Shown: positions 8,398-19,137, numbered from the stretch's first letter. The stretch: 64,000 bases of DNA from Stentor coeruleus (GCA_001970955.1 MPUH01000317.1:1-64000), one strand, 5' to 3'. Made by a program: numbers and translations. The notes: a model not told the origin generated them from the letters alone.

Positions 8398-10959
8398 ATG
8401 GCTCGCAAAATATTAGTCAACTTTTTGCCAGATGTAGAAAATATATTACAACAGTCAATGAGAGATGTAAGCGAGGAAGAAGCCGCTTCTTTAAATGAAA
8501 TTTGCTCTATGGTAATGCAGGAAGATATTGAAATATATTCTCGTTCGACTGTAAATCCAAGATTTTTAAATGGAAAAGCAAACAATTCGACATTAGAATA
8601 CACTTTGATCCCAATGAATTATTCAGATATCAAATCCACAATGACAAGATTAAAGCCATTTGCTGAGTTTAGAAGCGATCATAGCTTGTTAAGAAAATAC
8701 GAATATGATGTTATCAACAATACCTGGTTTTTGCTTTTATCCCTAAAAAAGGAGAGGCTAATACCCTTGAACGACTGCTTTAAAACAATGCAAAATCACA
8801 AATCAACTTGGAGAATCCCAATAGAAAGTATCTTATATATGATAATCACCTCAGTAGAGCTTGCAAATGAAATTTATAACATATCAGGCACAATAGGCTC
8901 TTTGCATATTCAAAATGTCTACTTCAAAATAAAAGATTCAACTTCAAATAACATTGAAGCAGAGACTGTTTTTGAATTTTTCACTCCTGAACATCTTCAA
9001 AAAAAAGTCTTAAACCCAAATATTTACTTAGAAAAAGATTATTATACAGTTAAAGGTTTTTTTTGGAGTCTTGGAGTTCTAATTTATAGCTGTCTTTCAG
9101 GCACTGATATAGAGAATCTGCCTAATTTTGCACTGTTATCAAAAAGTGAAAGGAATTTGCTGGTACAAAATTTAGCATTCGTACCTAAACTAACTTCTTT
9201 ACTTAATAAGCTTTTTGATGGAAAATATACAGATATTGAGAAATTCATCAAAAAAAGCTGTTTTCAAACATGGGGAGTTATACTAGGTATTAATAAAATA
9301 TCCCCTCAAAGATTATCCCCAAGAGGATTTTATACAACTTTCTATTTCTTTAACAAAGAAACTATTATGTCGAACATGATTCTCGCTGATGATCCTTGTG
9401 ACTTCATAAATGTTATTGATAGGAGCCCTAATTTTAATCTAAAAGTTCTTGTAAAAATAATCCAAACACTCACCGAGCTCCCTGAATATCATGATTATTT
9501 ACTTGAGTACTTTTTACGTTTCCTATTAAAATTAAAGTTTTTATCTGAAGAAACCATTTCAAAATATTGCTTTCCTTTAATATGTCGAATAGCACAAATG
9601 CAAATCGATTTATCAAATGAAAAAAATCGAAGACTTGTAATTGAAGTTCTTGTCTCTATTTTTTATGACTCAACTATAACAATCCTAATGATTTTTAAAG
9701 AGTCTGGAATTATAGATACTTTATATAAAGAATACCCACAAGATTGCAAATTACTGTTTCCTTATCTTTCTAATATGGGCACTAATTCATTGAGCCTGAT
9801 TCGTACTCTTCGTATAGAAAAGAAATTTCCTGATCCCAATAGTATTATCCATTATATTCAACAAATCCCGATACACTTCAAATTAAAAATCACAAATCAA
9901 ATTCTTAGTGAAATTAATGAAGTTATGAGTACTTGGATTCCAGCTTTGCAAATTGATTCAAATAAAATTGAACTTATAAGCTCAGCTATGATAATCATTT
10001 ATGAGATTTTAAAAGGCTTTGAAAATTCTAATTTATCCAATAAGCTAGGGAAATGCTATGATAATAAATCAGGCTATAATGTTTTTCCTGCTATGGGGTT
10101 TTGTGAGGAATGTAAAAAACAATATTGCATGTCGTGTATTTCGTACCATATGGATTTGAATCATAAAGTCAAGTATTTGACGCATAAATGCATTTTTAGT
10201 TTTGATTGTGCTGTAGAAAAAAGTTTGTGGATTGATGTTAATGAATTACACAAAGAATATTCAAAAGAGTTTAAATCGAAAATAGCTAATTGCAGCGAAT
10301 TGGATGTGACGAATTATGAGATTGAAGGAGATTGGCATATCTGGAATATGAAAACTATCAAGATGCCTGATATTAAAACTCGACAGAATTTCTTTTATGG
10401 AGAATTCTATTTAGAGCATTGCCAATCTGAAGATATTCAAATTATAATTGAAGATACAGGTATTGTCTTTGATAATAGAAATCAGTCAATTACCAAATTT
10501 AACTCACATATATGCAAAACACCAAGATTAGGCATGATGGACACAGTAGGAATAGGTCTAACAGCTGACTCAAACGTATTTTTTACATATAACGGCTTTA
10601 GTCTCGTCCGATTAATCCCATTTCAAGCTGAAGCAGTTAAAATCATTTTAAAAATACGCTCAAAAAAGCCTCCAGTTATAATCGGAAATGCTCCATGCCT
10701 TTTCAATTGTGAGGCTTATGATCGTGTAGATGAGGACTCAATTCAAAAATTTACATATATCATCAATCATTTTGTTGTTCTGGATCGGCTAAAGAATAAA
10801 ATTCTCAAAAAAAATGGTCTGGGAACATCAAATCTTAATTCTGTTATAGACGATTTAAGTAAAGTACTTGATAAAGAAAAACTCATGAATACTATTAAAT
10901 CAAGAAAAAGTGGTTCGAAAAAAGAAGATTCACAAGGGCAAGGCTGTAAGCCATTTTAA
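8398..10959 (+). CDS. Pseudokinase-like / B-box-like zinc finger / SPRY protein
   Basis: 853-aa product. Residues about 120-300 resemble a degenerate protein-kinase C-lobe: FFWSLGVLIYSCLSG (about residue 221) matches the D-x-W-S-L-G-V-I-L-Y-E-L-x-x-G helix, but no HRD or DFG motif is visible, so catalysis is unlikely. Residues 330-550 are helical, possibly ARM-like. Around residue 567 a C-x2-C-x4-C-x2-C-x4-H-x4-H pattern (CEECKKQYCMSC, then two His) looks like a B-box-type zinc finger. Residues about 640-780 form a SPRY/B30.2-like domain with the diagnostic VGIGLTADSNVFFTYNG stretch. The C-terminal tail is basic. A ubiquitin-pathway or scaffold role is inferred from the domains. I do not recognise this exact architecture. 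ATG at 8398 is the first in frame. Confidence 0.7.
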   Translation: MARKILVNFLPDVENILQQSMRDVSEEEAASLNEICSMVMQEDIEIYSRSTVNPRFLNGKANNSTLEYTLIPMNYSDIKSTMTRLKPFAEFRSDHSLLRKYEYDVINNTWFLLLSLKKERLIPLNDCFKTMQNHKSTWRIPIESILYMIITSVELANEIYNISGTIGSLHIQNVYFKIKDSTSNNIEAETVFEFFTPEHLQKKVLNPNIYLEKDYYTVKGFFWSLGVLIYSCLSGTDIENLPNFALLSKSERNLLVQNLAFVPKLTSLLNKLFDGKYTDIEKFIKKSCFQTWGVILGINKISPQRLSPRGFYTTFYFFNKETIMSNMILADDPCDFINVIDRSPNFNLKVLVKIIQTLTELPEYHDYLLEYFLRFLLKLKFLSEETISKYCFPLICRIAQMQIDLSNEKNRRLVIEVLVSIFYDSTITILMIFKESGIIDTLYKEYPQDCKLLFPYLSNMGTNSLSLIRTLRIEKKFPDPNSIIHYIQQIPIHFKLKITNQILSEINEVMSTWIPALQIDSNKIELISSAMIIIYEILKGFENSNLSNKLGKCYDNKSGYNVFPAMGFCEECKKQYCMSCISYHMDLNHKVKYLTHKCIFSFDCAVEKSLWIDVNELHKEYSKEFKSKIANCSELDVTNYEIEGDWHIWNMKTIKMPDIKTRQNFFYGEFYLEHCQSEDIQIIIEDTGIVFDNRNQSITKFNSHICKTPRLGMMDTVGIGLTADSNVFFTYNGFSLVRLIPFQAEAVKIILKIRSKKPPVIIGNAPCLFNCEAYDRVDEDSIQKFTYIINHFVVLDRLKNKILKKNGLGTSNLNSVIDDLSKVLDKEKLMNTIKSRKSGSKKEDSQGQGCKPF

Positions 10960-10992
10960 TATTTTATTAAGATTTAAAATGAACTAATTATG

Positions 10993-11063
10993 GGTTATTG
11001 AAGTATTTTAAAGTGATTAATTAAATATACNGGTTATTGAAGTATTTTAAAGTGATTAATTAA
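10993..11063. repeat. 32-bp perfect duplication flanking a single N (assembly join)
   Basis: Bases 10993-11024 recur exactly at 11032-11063 around an undetermined base at 11031. As at 8029, overlapping contig ends joined through one N explain this best. The 10960-11483 interval holds no supported gene. Confidence 0.85.
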
Positions 11064-11483
11064 TACTAATACTAATCATAGAATTTGTCTCAAAAAGCTA
11101 GCTGCATTCATCATTTTATTGATTCCAATAAATTTCCCCTTAAAATTCTTTGTTTTTCAAATTATAATAGTATCTTATATCTGTAATTTAGGTTAGATTA
11201 TAGGAAAAACGTGCAAAAAATTAAAAATAATAAATTGAATACTATGCAATATAGTTGATCATAGAAATAATCATTTTTCTATATTTCATGTATAAATTTT
11301 CTAGCTATCAGTAATCTAATTTTTTTATTTCATAAATCTACGAATTTCAAGGTCTTTAATTTCTATATTTCTTATATATTGCTAATTGTGATTGCATATA
11401 TGACATAAAACTTTGATACAGTGTCATAATAGCATTGCTTTCATCAATTAGCTAAAAATTAAACTCTTCTGATAATATAAGAA

Positions 11484-13255
11484 ATGCAAGATTCAGTTAA
11501 GCACTCTACTCTTGAAAAGAATAAAGATTCTATAAGCAAAAGTTCTAACACAATTGGAAACTATCAGTTAGGGAAAACTATCGGAGAAGGGACTTTTGGA
11601 AAGGTCAAGCTGGGGATTCACACCCATACCAAAGAAAAAGTAGCTATCAAAATATTAGAGAAAGATAGGATTTGCGATGCTTCAGATATAGAAAGAGTAT
11701 CCCGTGAAATTCATATAGTAAAGCTTACAACAACACACTCTAAAATTCATAATATCTTTAATAATAATATTTAATGCACTTAAAAACATCATAACTTAAA
11801 ATTATTTAAAAACTAATTAAAACTTTTTATTCCAGATTACAAGCATTGATTTTGTTAGTTATTATTTTGAGTAAAATTCTTAGTATTATTTAATTTAAAA
11901 GCTTATAAGACACCCAGATATAATACAGTTATATGAAGTATTTTTTATTTAGATCATCGAAACTCCTCGAAAATTATATTTGATTATGGAATACGCAAGT
12001 GGTGGAGAGTTGTTTGAATATATAGTGAAGCACAAAAAAATCCGTGAAAAAGAAGCCTGCAAATTTTTCAAACAACTAGTAGCAGGAGTTGAATATATAA
12101 GCAAATTAAATGTAATTCATAGAGACTTAAAACCTGAAAACCTTCTTCTTGACCACAAAATGAACATAAAAATTGTTGATTTCGGCTTAAGTAACACTTT
12201 TAAAACAAAAGAACTTTTAAAACTGCTTGTGGTAGTCCATGCTACGCAGCACCTGAAATGATAGCTGGCAAAAAATACGAAGGCCTCAAAGCTGACTTAT
12301 GGAGTTGTGGGGTTATTCTTTTTGCAATGGTATGTGGTTATTTACCTTTTGAAGACTCAAATACAAATACTTTGTATAAAAAAATATTATCCTGTGATTA
12401 CCAATTTCCGAAATTTATATCAAATGATGCTAAAGATATTATAAAAGGGATTTTAAATGTAGATCCAGATCAGAGACTTTGCATAGACCAAATTCGAAAA
12501 CACAATTGGTTTTCTTTAATAAAAGAAGAAATTCAACCAGGAATACTTATTGGGTATGATTATATTGTTGTTGATATGGATATTCTTAAGCAATTAGAAA
12601 AATATGGATACAATTTAGATTATACAAGAAAGTGCTTAGAAGCTAGCAAGCACAATGATGTTACCACAGCTTATTATTTATTATTAAAAAAGCATATACA
12701 AGATGGAGGGGTTTCTATAGCTGATTATGGATATAGACCAGAAATTATCCCTATGATCCAATCACAGACACCACAAGAGAATTGCAGCCTAATCATCCCA
12801 ATTAAAAAGAAGCTACTTAGCATTATCATAATAATATTTTTATGAAAGTTTAAATAGACTTTTTATAATAAAATCCCAAAATAAAAAACTGAATTTATAT
12901 TAATTGAGATTTGTATAATGTTAAGACTAATCGAAGGGCAGGAAGTATGAGCAATACTTATAAAGATGGCGATCACAATTTTAAAATTAACTCCGAAGGC
13001 CGTCCTGGGAGAAATACATCACAAAAAGTTCCAAAGCATAGGAGAATAACTGATTCTCCACCGTCTAAAAATAAAAAAGAGATTTTTTCAGGATTTCTGC
13101 TTCTTTTTAAAAAAGCATCAACACCTAGACCTCCAAGTTTACAAAGACCGAATCTGAAAAATAGAGGAAAAACACCTGGAATGAGAGATCTAGAGCTTGC
13201 ACCTATTGCACGGAATAGTCCTAAAATCTATCATGATGCCAAGATAAGGTTTTAG
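11484..13255 (+). pseudogene. Decayed SNF1/AMPK-like Ser/Thr protein kinase
   Basis: The N-lobe begins at 11484 with NYQLGKTIGEGTFGKVKLG (glycine loop) and VAIKILEK (catalytic Lys). Further on come IIQLYE, a 15-nt intron at 11938-11952 (GTATTTTTTATTTAG), then [31 protein letters not shown], and after a frame change [24 protein letters not shown] and a UBA-like tail (LEKYGYNLDYTRKCLEASKH) characteristic of SNF1/AMPK-related kinases. Lesions seen: a 178-bp insertion between 8-bp repeats, a one-base frame change near 12217-12224 in an A/T run before the ACGSPCYA activation segment, another near 12783, then several in-frame stops up to 12905, after which the frame reopens (NVKTNRRAGSM) to 13255. 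Each could singly be a sequencing error or unusual intron; together they favour a pseudogene. Confidence 0.7.
11720..11905. mobile_element. 178-bp insertion with 8-bp direct repeats (IES- or MITE-like)
   Basis: The 8-mer AAAGCTTA occurs at 11720-11727 and again at 11898-11905. Deleting one repeat and everything between them (178 bp) restores an uninterrupted kinase reading EIHIVKL-IRHPDIIQLYE exactly where SNF1-type kinases have no insertion. The segment is very AT-rich, has stops in all forward frames and no clear terminal inverted repeats. TA at the end of the repeat would suit TA-bounded ciliate IES excision. A GT-AG intron using the bases around the repeats would also be in frame but would remove Val-Lys. 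Target-site duplication of a short DNA transposon is the other reading. Confidence 0.5.
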
Positions 13256-13315
13256 GTTCAGAAATAGTATTATATAATAATAAGCTTATATTTGTAAAAT
13301 CCCTCTATTATTCTA

Positions 13316-13450
13316 ATGAGGAATATATGTGTATTACATCTAAGATATCCAGATTTAGTATGGATATCACTGGACTATAAAACCTCCTCGTCTGACAGGC
13401 TGGAAAAATCATTTAAACTCAGCCAACTATGGAGACTACTAAAGCTATAG
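13316..13450 (+). CDS. Possible 44-aa small ORF
   Basis: An ATG-to-TAG frame of 44 codons with balanced amino-acid use (starting MRNICVLHLRYPDLVWISLD) and a locally higher GC content than the surroundings. It lies just downstream of the decayed kinase and could be a relic of its tail or of another gene. No family is recognised. Confidence 0.2.
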   Translation: MRNICVLHLRYPDLVWISLDYKTSSSDRLEKSFKLSQLWRLLKL

Positions 13451-13921
13451 AGCTAGTTAAAGAAAAAAATATGTTTATTGCATGAAAATTTACTTAAATT
13501 TAAAATAAACATTTTATTATATATGTATTAAACCATCTTGCAAATTTCAAGTGCAATTGTTGAAAAAATACTATAAATCATAAAACCTTATATATGCAAC
13601 TCTATTGTTTAAGTGTATTAGTATAGTATCATCTTATAAGATAAATAATTATCAATAAGCAAAGGATGCTACTGTTTTGTCTTTTATACAGCTTGTTTAT
13701 TTCACAAAGCTATTCTTCGAAGATTTGAGCTATAATCCAAAATTTGTTATTGCTTTTAAATATTACTCCAAGGTGTAAAATTAATATTTTTAAAGCAATG
13801 AGGGTTTTTTAAACTATCCATGACGGCTTAATCTTTTCTCCAGTCATAGATACAGCTAACGAAAATATATTTTATCTTTACTAACTTTTCATCTATGTGA
13901 TAATTTATTTCATGTACTAAT

Positions 13922-14227
13922 GATTTTGAGGAAGTGCTTTATGACTCATTAGCGTTAAAGATATTTGTTAGGACGTAGCCAGAACAGATTTTATATATTT
14001 TAAGATAAAGTGAGAAACCTTGTAAATTGGGCATAAGCCTTGGTCTTGATGATGCTCACTATAAAAATATTTTATTGCATTTTATTCTTGGATTATAAAA
14101 AAGAAAAATATTTATCAGATATGTCTGGCCATTCGCATCTCATAGTGAAGAGAGTAGTGCCCTTTGCGACCATAAAAATATTTACGTTAGGGCGGTACTA
14201 AAGGGATTAACTCTCGAAATATCATAA
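13922..14227 (+). pseudogene. Stop-broken coding relic of unknown gene
   Basis: One forward frame reads as protein-like over about 100 codons (DFEEVLYDSLALKIFVRT, later CKLGISLGLDDAHYKNILLH and VRAVLKGLTLEIS), interrupted by three in-frame stops. GC content is raised relative to flanks. No family is recognised. The same DNA can form a hairpin at 14150-14215 (GAGAGT with ACTCTC, inner GCCCT with AGGGC), so a structured RNA is an alternative reading. Confidence 0.3.
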
Positions 14228-14490
14228 AGAAATAAGCTAAACAAAAATACTCACTAAATCAAGGAACAGGCATTAAGTCTTCAATTTTATCACGAGCATT
14301 TTCAGCACATTAGAAATTTGCACAGAATAGAAAATGCCTAAACGATTTTACTTAAAGAATAGTGCTGAAAAAAATTCTGATAAAGAATATATAGTGGCAA
14401 TCAGTAGGATGCGATAATAATTAATTGTTATGCATTTATTCCATGGAGAATAAATATAATTTCAAGGAATACTTTTAACACATTCCATTC

Positions 14491-14636
14491 TCAAACATTT
14501 CTCTTTTTTGCTATTTCGTCCCCAATCTTCAACCCTTCATAAATCCCTAGATATTTGCATTAGCTAGAATATCACCTCTTTTCACTTCAACACTGCAGAC
14601 GACTAGAAGAATTATGAGAGCTATATCCTGCAGCAT
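14491..14636 (-). pseudogene. Possible small secreted peptide gene, frame broken
   Basis: From an ATG at 14636 the minus strand reads a signal-peptide-like MLQDIALIILLVVCSVEV followed by KRGD, hits a stop, and continues in another frame as GIYEGLKIGDEIAKKRNV before TGA at 14491. Either a frameshift or an unusually long (29-nt GT-AG) intron would join the two. The locus is a GC-richer island in AT-rich DNA. Very tentative. Confidence 0.2.
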
Positions 14637-16047
14637 TTTGGCAATATTGATATTAAGCTTGATTGGCTGATTTTAATAGTAACTATATATATTAATGTAT
14701 TATTACCTTAGATCTTAGAATAAATGCATACTGATTGAATGAAATAATTTTTTATTATAAAAATGCATATGCTTATACTTATGTTAGCAAATGCGATTAA
14801 AATGAAATTCTTTTAAGTTTTGGACTGATTATTGGTTTTTATAGAATTAAGCTAAGCCAAACATTAATACAAACTTAATTTGAATTGTAATATTTTTTCT
14901 ATTGAATTTATAAATTTTAGTAGCTTATCTTGAATCAGATAAATTTAATATTTCATAAAAATATAAAATAAGTCTATATAAGCTTAAGATATGTCACTTA
15001 TGTAAACACAAAAATAATGTATAATTTTTATATAGCAATTCATTTTCTTATAAAATATGCATATAATCAATTTAGTATAAAAATTCTTGGATCTTTGGAG
15101 TTTGTTAAGTTAAAACTAAGCAAAATTCTACTAAACAAAAGTATTCATCACAGAAAAGCTAAGATAAGCAGTTTGAGCTTGCTTATTATATTTAATTGCT
15201 TATAAATATACAAATTATATCGAGATAGTCACTGAGCTTAATTTTCCATGCAATTCTTAAAAAAAATATTTTTTATGTAAATTTAGTTTTCTGATCAAAA
15301 TTTTCTAAGTAAACCACCAACCCGATCATAATAGATTTCTCCCTAATCCCTACAATATATTACCTTTCTTCGAACTAGACATAGAATATAATAAATCATA
15401 CCCAAAAAGCCTATCTTTAATGATCATATGAAATTTCGCTAGGCCAAGCTAAGAAATAGTAAAAAATGTTTAATTTTTTTACTAGATACATTTTCTCGAA
15501 TCTAGAATTTTCTAAAGTTTAAGCATTATTTTCACAAAGCATTTGATTGCTTTTACTAACAACGCAGAATGCATACATTGATAAAAAATTCGAGCTTTTC
15601 TAATAAATTTCATAGATCAAGTTTGCCCTCCTCCGAAAGGATTCAGACTTGTATATTAAGAACGTATGGCCTGCATTTATCAAATTGTATTTTTCTCACA
15701 AATAGTCCTTAAGATTAAATAAAGCATAATTAGGGTCACTTTTCTTTTTATAAGTTTTGACAAATCTTAGACAAAAATCTTTTAAAAATATCTAAATAAT
15801 AATGAAATTTTCTATAAGCGTTACAATAATTACTTAAGCTAATCATGCATCAAGAGTTCATTGCAAACTATATTTAATAAATGCATTAAACAAAAATATT
15901 GAGTTCTAAACTATGAAATATTATATAATTAGCTTAAGATTTCAAGCATTCATATACTTACTATGCTAATAATCTATGACTAAAGTTTTATAAAGTTTTG
16001 TAATAAATAATCGAAATGGCTCTAATATAATATAATAAAGTATAACA

Positions 16048-16248
16048 ATGGGCTGTGGGACATCAAAAATTTCATTGAAAAACAACTCAAGGACATCCAA
16101 AACATCATTAGAAATAAAAACTGAAAGCAATTTTGTTCTTTCAAGAAGAAAGGCAATTTTTGCAAGCAAAGTTTTATTCATAATCAAGGAAGTTAGTCCT
16201 GATACAGAAGTTTCAAGAATTAACGAATTCGAATCAAAGGAGACATAA
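16048..16248 (+). CDS. Small MGCGTSK-type acylation-signal protein, copy A
   Basis: 66-aa product beginning M-G-C-G-T-S-K, a consensus start for N-myristoylation at Gly2 with palmitoylation at Cys3, so membrane anchoring is inferred. The middle is basic and Ser/Thr-rich. The C-terminal 30 residues (SKVLFIIKEVS, then TE-SRINEF) are shared with the 64-aa protein encoded about 1.6 kb downstream on the same strand. Conservation of both ends with a diverged middle implies selection on the protein in a surrounding gene desert. No known family is recognised. The frame ends in TAA. Confidence 0.65.
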   Translation: MGCGTSKISLKNNSRTSKTSLEIKTESNFVLSRRKAIFASKVLFIIKEVSPDTEVSRINEFESKET

Positions 16249-17639
16249 TGATTTCAAACAAAATACTATATAATCTAGTTCTAACTTAAAGTAATAAATT
16301 TCTCATCTAAATTAGCCCTGAATTTTTATATCTTGTCTCTAGATACAAAATATAAATATGGCTGTAATTCCCTGAAAATCGAGTCTTAGACCTAGCATTT
16401 TGATATAAGATTTTTTAAAATGATGGGCTGAAAGTATTAAAACTTAATATAGAAAAATTATAACCTTATTTTATCATAAAATTTAATACTTTGATATCTA
16501 TTTTGATACTTATTCATTTAAAACCAAAATATATCAGGAATATTTCATTGAAAGTGCATTTGCTTGCTCCAATTATGGGCCTCTTGAATCTTTGAATTCT
16601 TTTTGTTGATTTATATCTTTAGAGAAGATTAAAAAAAATTTAACTGGCTGAATTAGAACTTTATGGAGACAAGTTTAAAAAAATTATTTGAGTAAAAAAA
16701 CTTAGAGAATTAAAAAAACAGAATCACAATTAAGGATTCTATAATTGTAATTATTCGATAAATTTACTTTCTGGAAATTGATATAGGAATTTTATTAAAC
16801 ACGCAAGACTTTTTATATATTAAAATTAGACCAGCAATTTAAATCACATAACTTCTTTCCAAAAGCTAGATTTCACAAATTTTAACTAAAGAAGCCACTA
16901 CTAATAAAGCGAATTTAAGCTTTTGAATTGATTGTAAAGATTTATTACTATAATACAAAAATATTTTTGTTGAATAGCGTCAATTCTAATGAAAATTTTA
17001 TAGGCGAATATAAGGTTTTTTTTAGTTTGTTATAGGTAAATAAATGTGTTAAATTCATAAAACGATTTAGTTTATCAAAGTTCTAATGATTTTAAACCCA
17101 ATCTTGGACTTATTATAATAATCTGACGAATAAGATAAATAAGGATTTTTTAAATCCTGCTCAACAGCTATAGATTGCTTAGATACATAAAATTTCTATA
17201 ATTATAAACTCTAAGCATATATAAGCTTCGGAATTCTTATTGTAAAGCTTTGCTCTGCAGTCAGTAAAGTCAGTAAATTTAAATTAAACTCAAAAACTTT
17301 TGTATGTACGATGAAAATAAACTAGCAATTATATTAGTTTAACCAAGGAAAAATAAAGCATTTAAATAGTGTACTCAGAATTCAACTAGCTTATAAAAAT
17401 ACATATGGATACTTATTCAAAACTATATTATTTAAATACAAACATACTTGCAAAATTTGACTAAAATTTTGTAATTTGATAACAGAAAATATTTTTATCA
17501 TGAAGAAGATAATTTTATATTACATAACTGCGATTTTATATGATATATTGATTAAGCTTCAACTAGATAAGATTAAAGAGTATTTAATATATACATAGCA
17601 GTTTTAAATAGCTAAATAGTTCTATTATAAAATAAAAAT
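16249..17639. other. AT-rich intergenic spacer
   Basis: About 1.4 kb between the two MGCGTSK genes; very AT-rich, stops in all frames, nothing recognised. Confidence 0.5.
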
Positions 17640-17834
17640 ATGGGCTGTGGAACATCTAAAAATGTACAAAAAAGTAGATTTAAGGCACTGCATAAGCGAT
17701 TAAACGAAAATAAATCTTGCATCTTGATTAGCAAATCACTGTTTTCAAGTAAAGTTTTATTTATAATCAAAGAGGTGAGCTCTGAAACAGAAATTTCAAG
17801 AATTAATGAATTTCATTCTGAAGAAATGAAATAG
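17640..17834 (+). CDS. Small MGCGTSK-type acylation-signal protein, copy B
   Basis: 64-aa product, paralogue of the 66-aa protein at 16048. It starts MGCGTSKN (Gly2 myristoylation and Cys3 palmitoylation consensus), has a basic middle unlike copy A, and repeats the C-terminal block S-SKVLFIIKEVSSETEISRI with NEF-S-E. Around 20 of the last 27 residues agree with copy A, while the flanking non-coding DNA is not obviously similar, so this is an old tandem duplication kept by selection. A regulatory or adaptor peptide at a membrane is inferred; function unknown. Confidence 0.65.
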   Translation: MGCGTSKNVQKSRFKALHKRLNENKSCILISKSLFSSKVLFIIKEVSSETEISRINEFHSEEMK

Positions 17835-19137
17835 TTCATAATAAAATTATACTTGAATATTTCTATCCTGGGTAAAATACTAATTTTTTATCTTTATTAG
17901 ATATTTGCTTATGCAATTCTTTTGGGGTAATGATTAAATATGGTTGCAAGCACTAGAATTTCCTGCAATAAGCTTTCTGATTCTAATTAGATTTAATACT
18001 TGACTACTTATTATTTTATTCGAGCTTAAAATTTAGCATAACCTTTCAATTCCATAATCGATTATTTAGCTTTTGAATAATGAACTATTATATATACATT
18101 TTTCCGTGACATAAAATGGAATAACTATTTTAGCTAGTAATCTAAGTAAAATGATTTATGAATAGATAACAACTGCTTATTAGCACTAAAAAATAATAAT
18201 TCTAACAGGCAATATTTGTATTGTACAAATAATTAATTTTTTTTTGAATTATTACATTGCAAAGTTATGATGCTTAATACTTGAATATTTAATCTTTCTT
18301 ACGCTAGATTTTACATTTGCAAATAAGGGATAACTAATCCGCACACAGAACAGAAAAAAAATACTTTGAATGAGCTCAGACTAAATTTATTATAATCATG
18401 TATATTTATCTAATTTGCATATATTAAAGTAAAGGATAGTTGAAAAAAAACAAGGAATTGAGGAGCTATGAATATTTAAAAGACCATAAAATTGATTTTT
18501 TGTTAAATTATGTTGATGATAAATAAAGCACACACAAAAAATTAAATTCTATTGAGAAGAGAAGAAAAGAGTTAGATTGCTTAAACATCAAATTCAATAT
18601 AGTATAACTAATATTTTAACATTTAAATATACTTTCAAATTATTACAATTTTTTTCCAATTACCTGTCTATTTTTCAGTTCTTTTAAATTTCATAAGTAC
18701 TATAAAGAATCAAAGCTAACTTCTAGAATTTTAAATCAACAATTTTAAAGTTGGTCATCTAAATGTACTAGTACAAAAATATCGAAAGTTCAGTTAAAAA
18801 TTAAAAGTATAAACTCTATTTACTCTCACATCTGTATGCAACCAAAATTATGCGTATTTACCTAGATAATCTCAGTTTACTTTTATTCATGCATTTACTA
18901 TTTATAACAAAAACTATTTTTGGATAATCATTCTTCAACAAGTTATTTATCCCAAACTTATCATCACAAATAAACCATATAAATTTATTCATCCTAAAGT
19001 ATTTATATAGCATATCTTTATGACAACTTAAAATAATTAATCTACCCATTTCCAAATCATCACAAGTATGCAATTTTCTATATTCACAACTTCTAATTTC
19101 ATAATTTCCTTATAGAATCATTCTAAAATAACTATAA
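17835..19137. other. AT-rich intergenic, one doubtful minus-strand frame
   Basis: About 1.3 kb. The minus strand at 18858-19073 and slightly upstream reads open and protein-like (LHTCDDLEMGRLIILSCHKD) but without a good start codon and directly abutting the promoter of the VPS9 gene; it may be a relic. The remainder is low-complexity AT sequence. Confidence 0.35.

Larger units (their letters stand above)
13256..16047. other. Gene-poor AT-rich stretch with coding relics
   Basis: About 2.8 kb without a convincing intact gene. It contains an 8-bp inverted repeat (13344-13351 with 13361-13368), a possible 44-codon frame (13316-13450), a stop-broken frame (13922-14227), and a short minus-strand secreted-type frame (14491-14636), each listed separately. 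The rest (14640-16047) is low-complexity AT sequence in which I see nothing. Confidence 0.5.

Noticed and set aside
12780-12910. Evidence for UAA/UAG coding glutamine
   Set aside because: All long frames in the window end at these codons and none contains them internally; the kinase tail is better explained by decay.
15017-15205. A 62-codon plus-strand frame in the gene desert
   Set aside because: Composition is that of random AT-rich DNA (Ile, Leu, Lys, Phe, Tyr), no homologous feature, no flanking signal.
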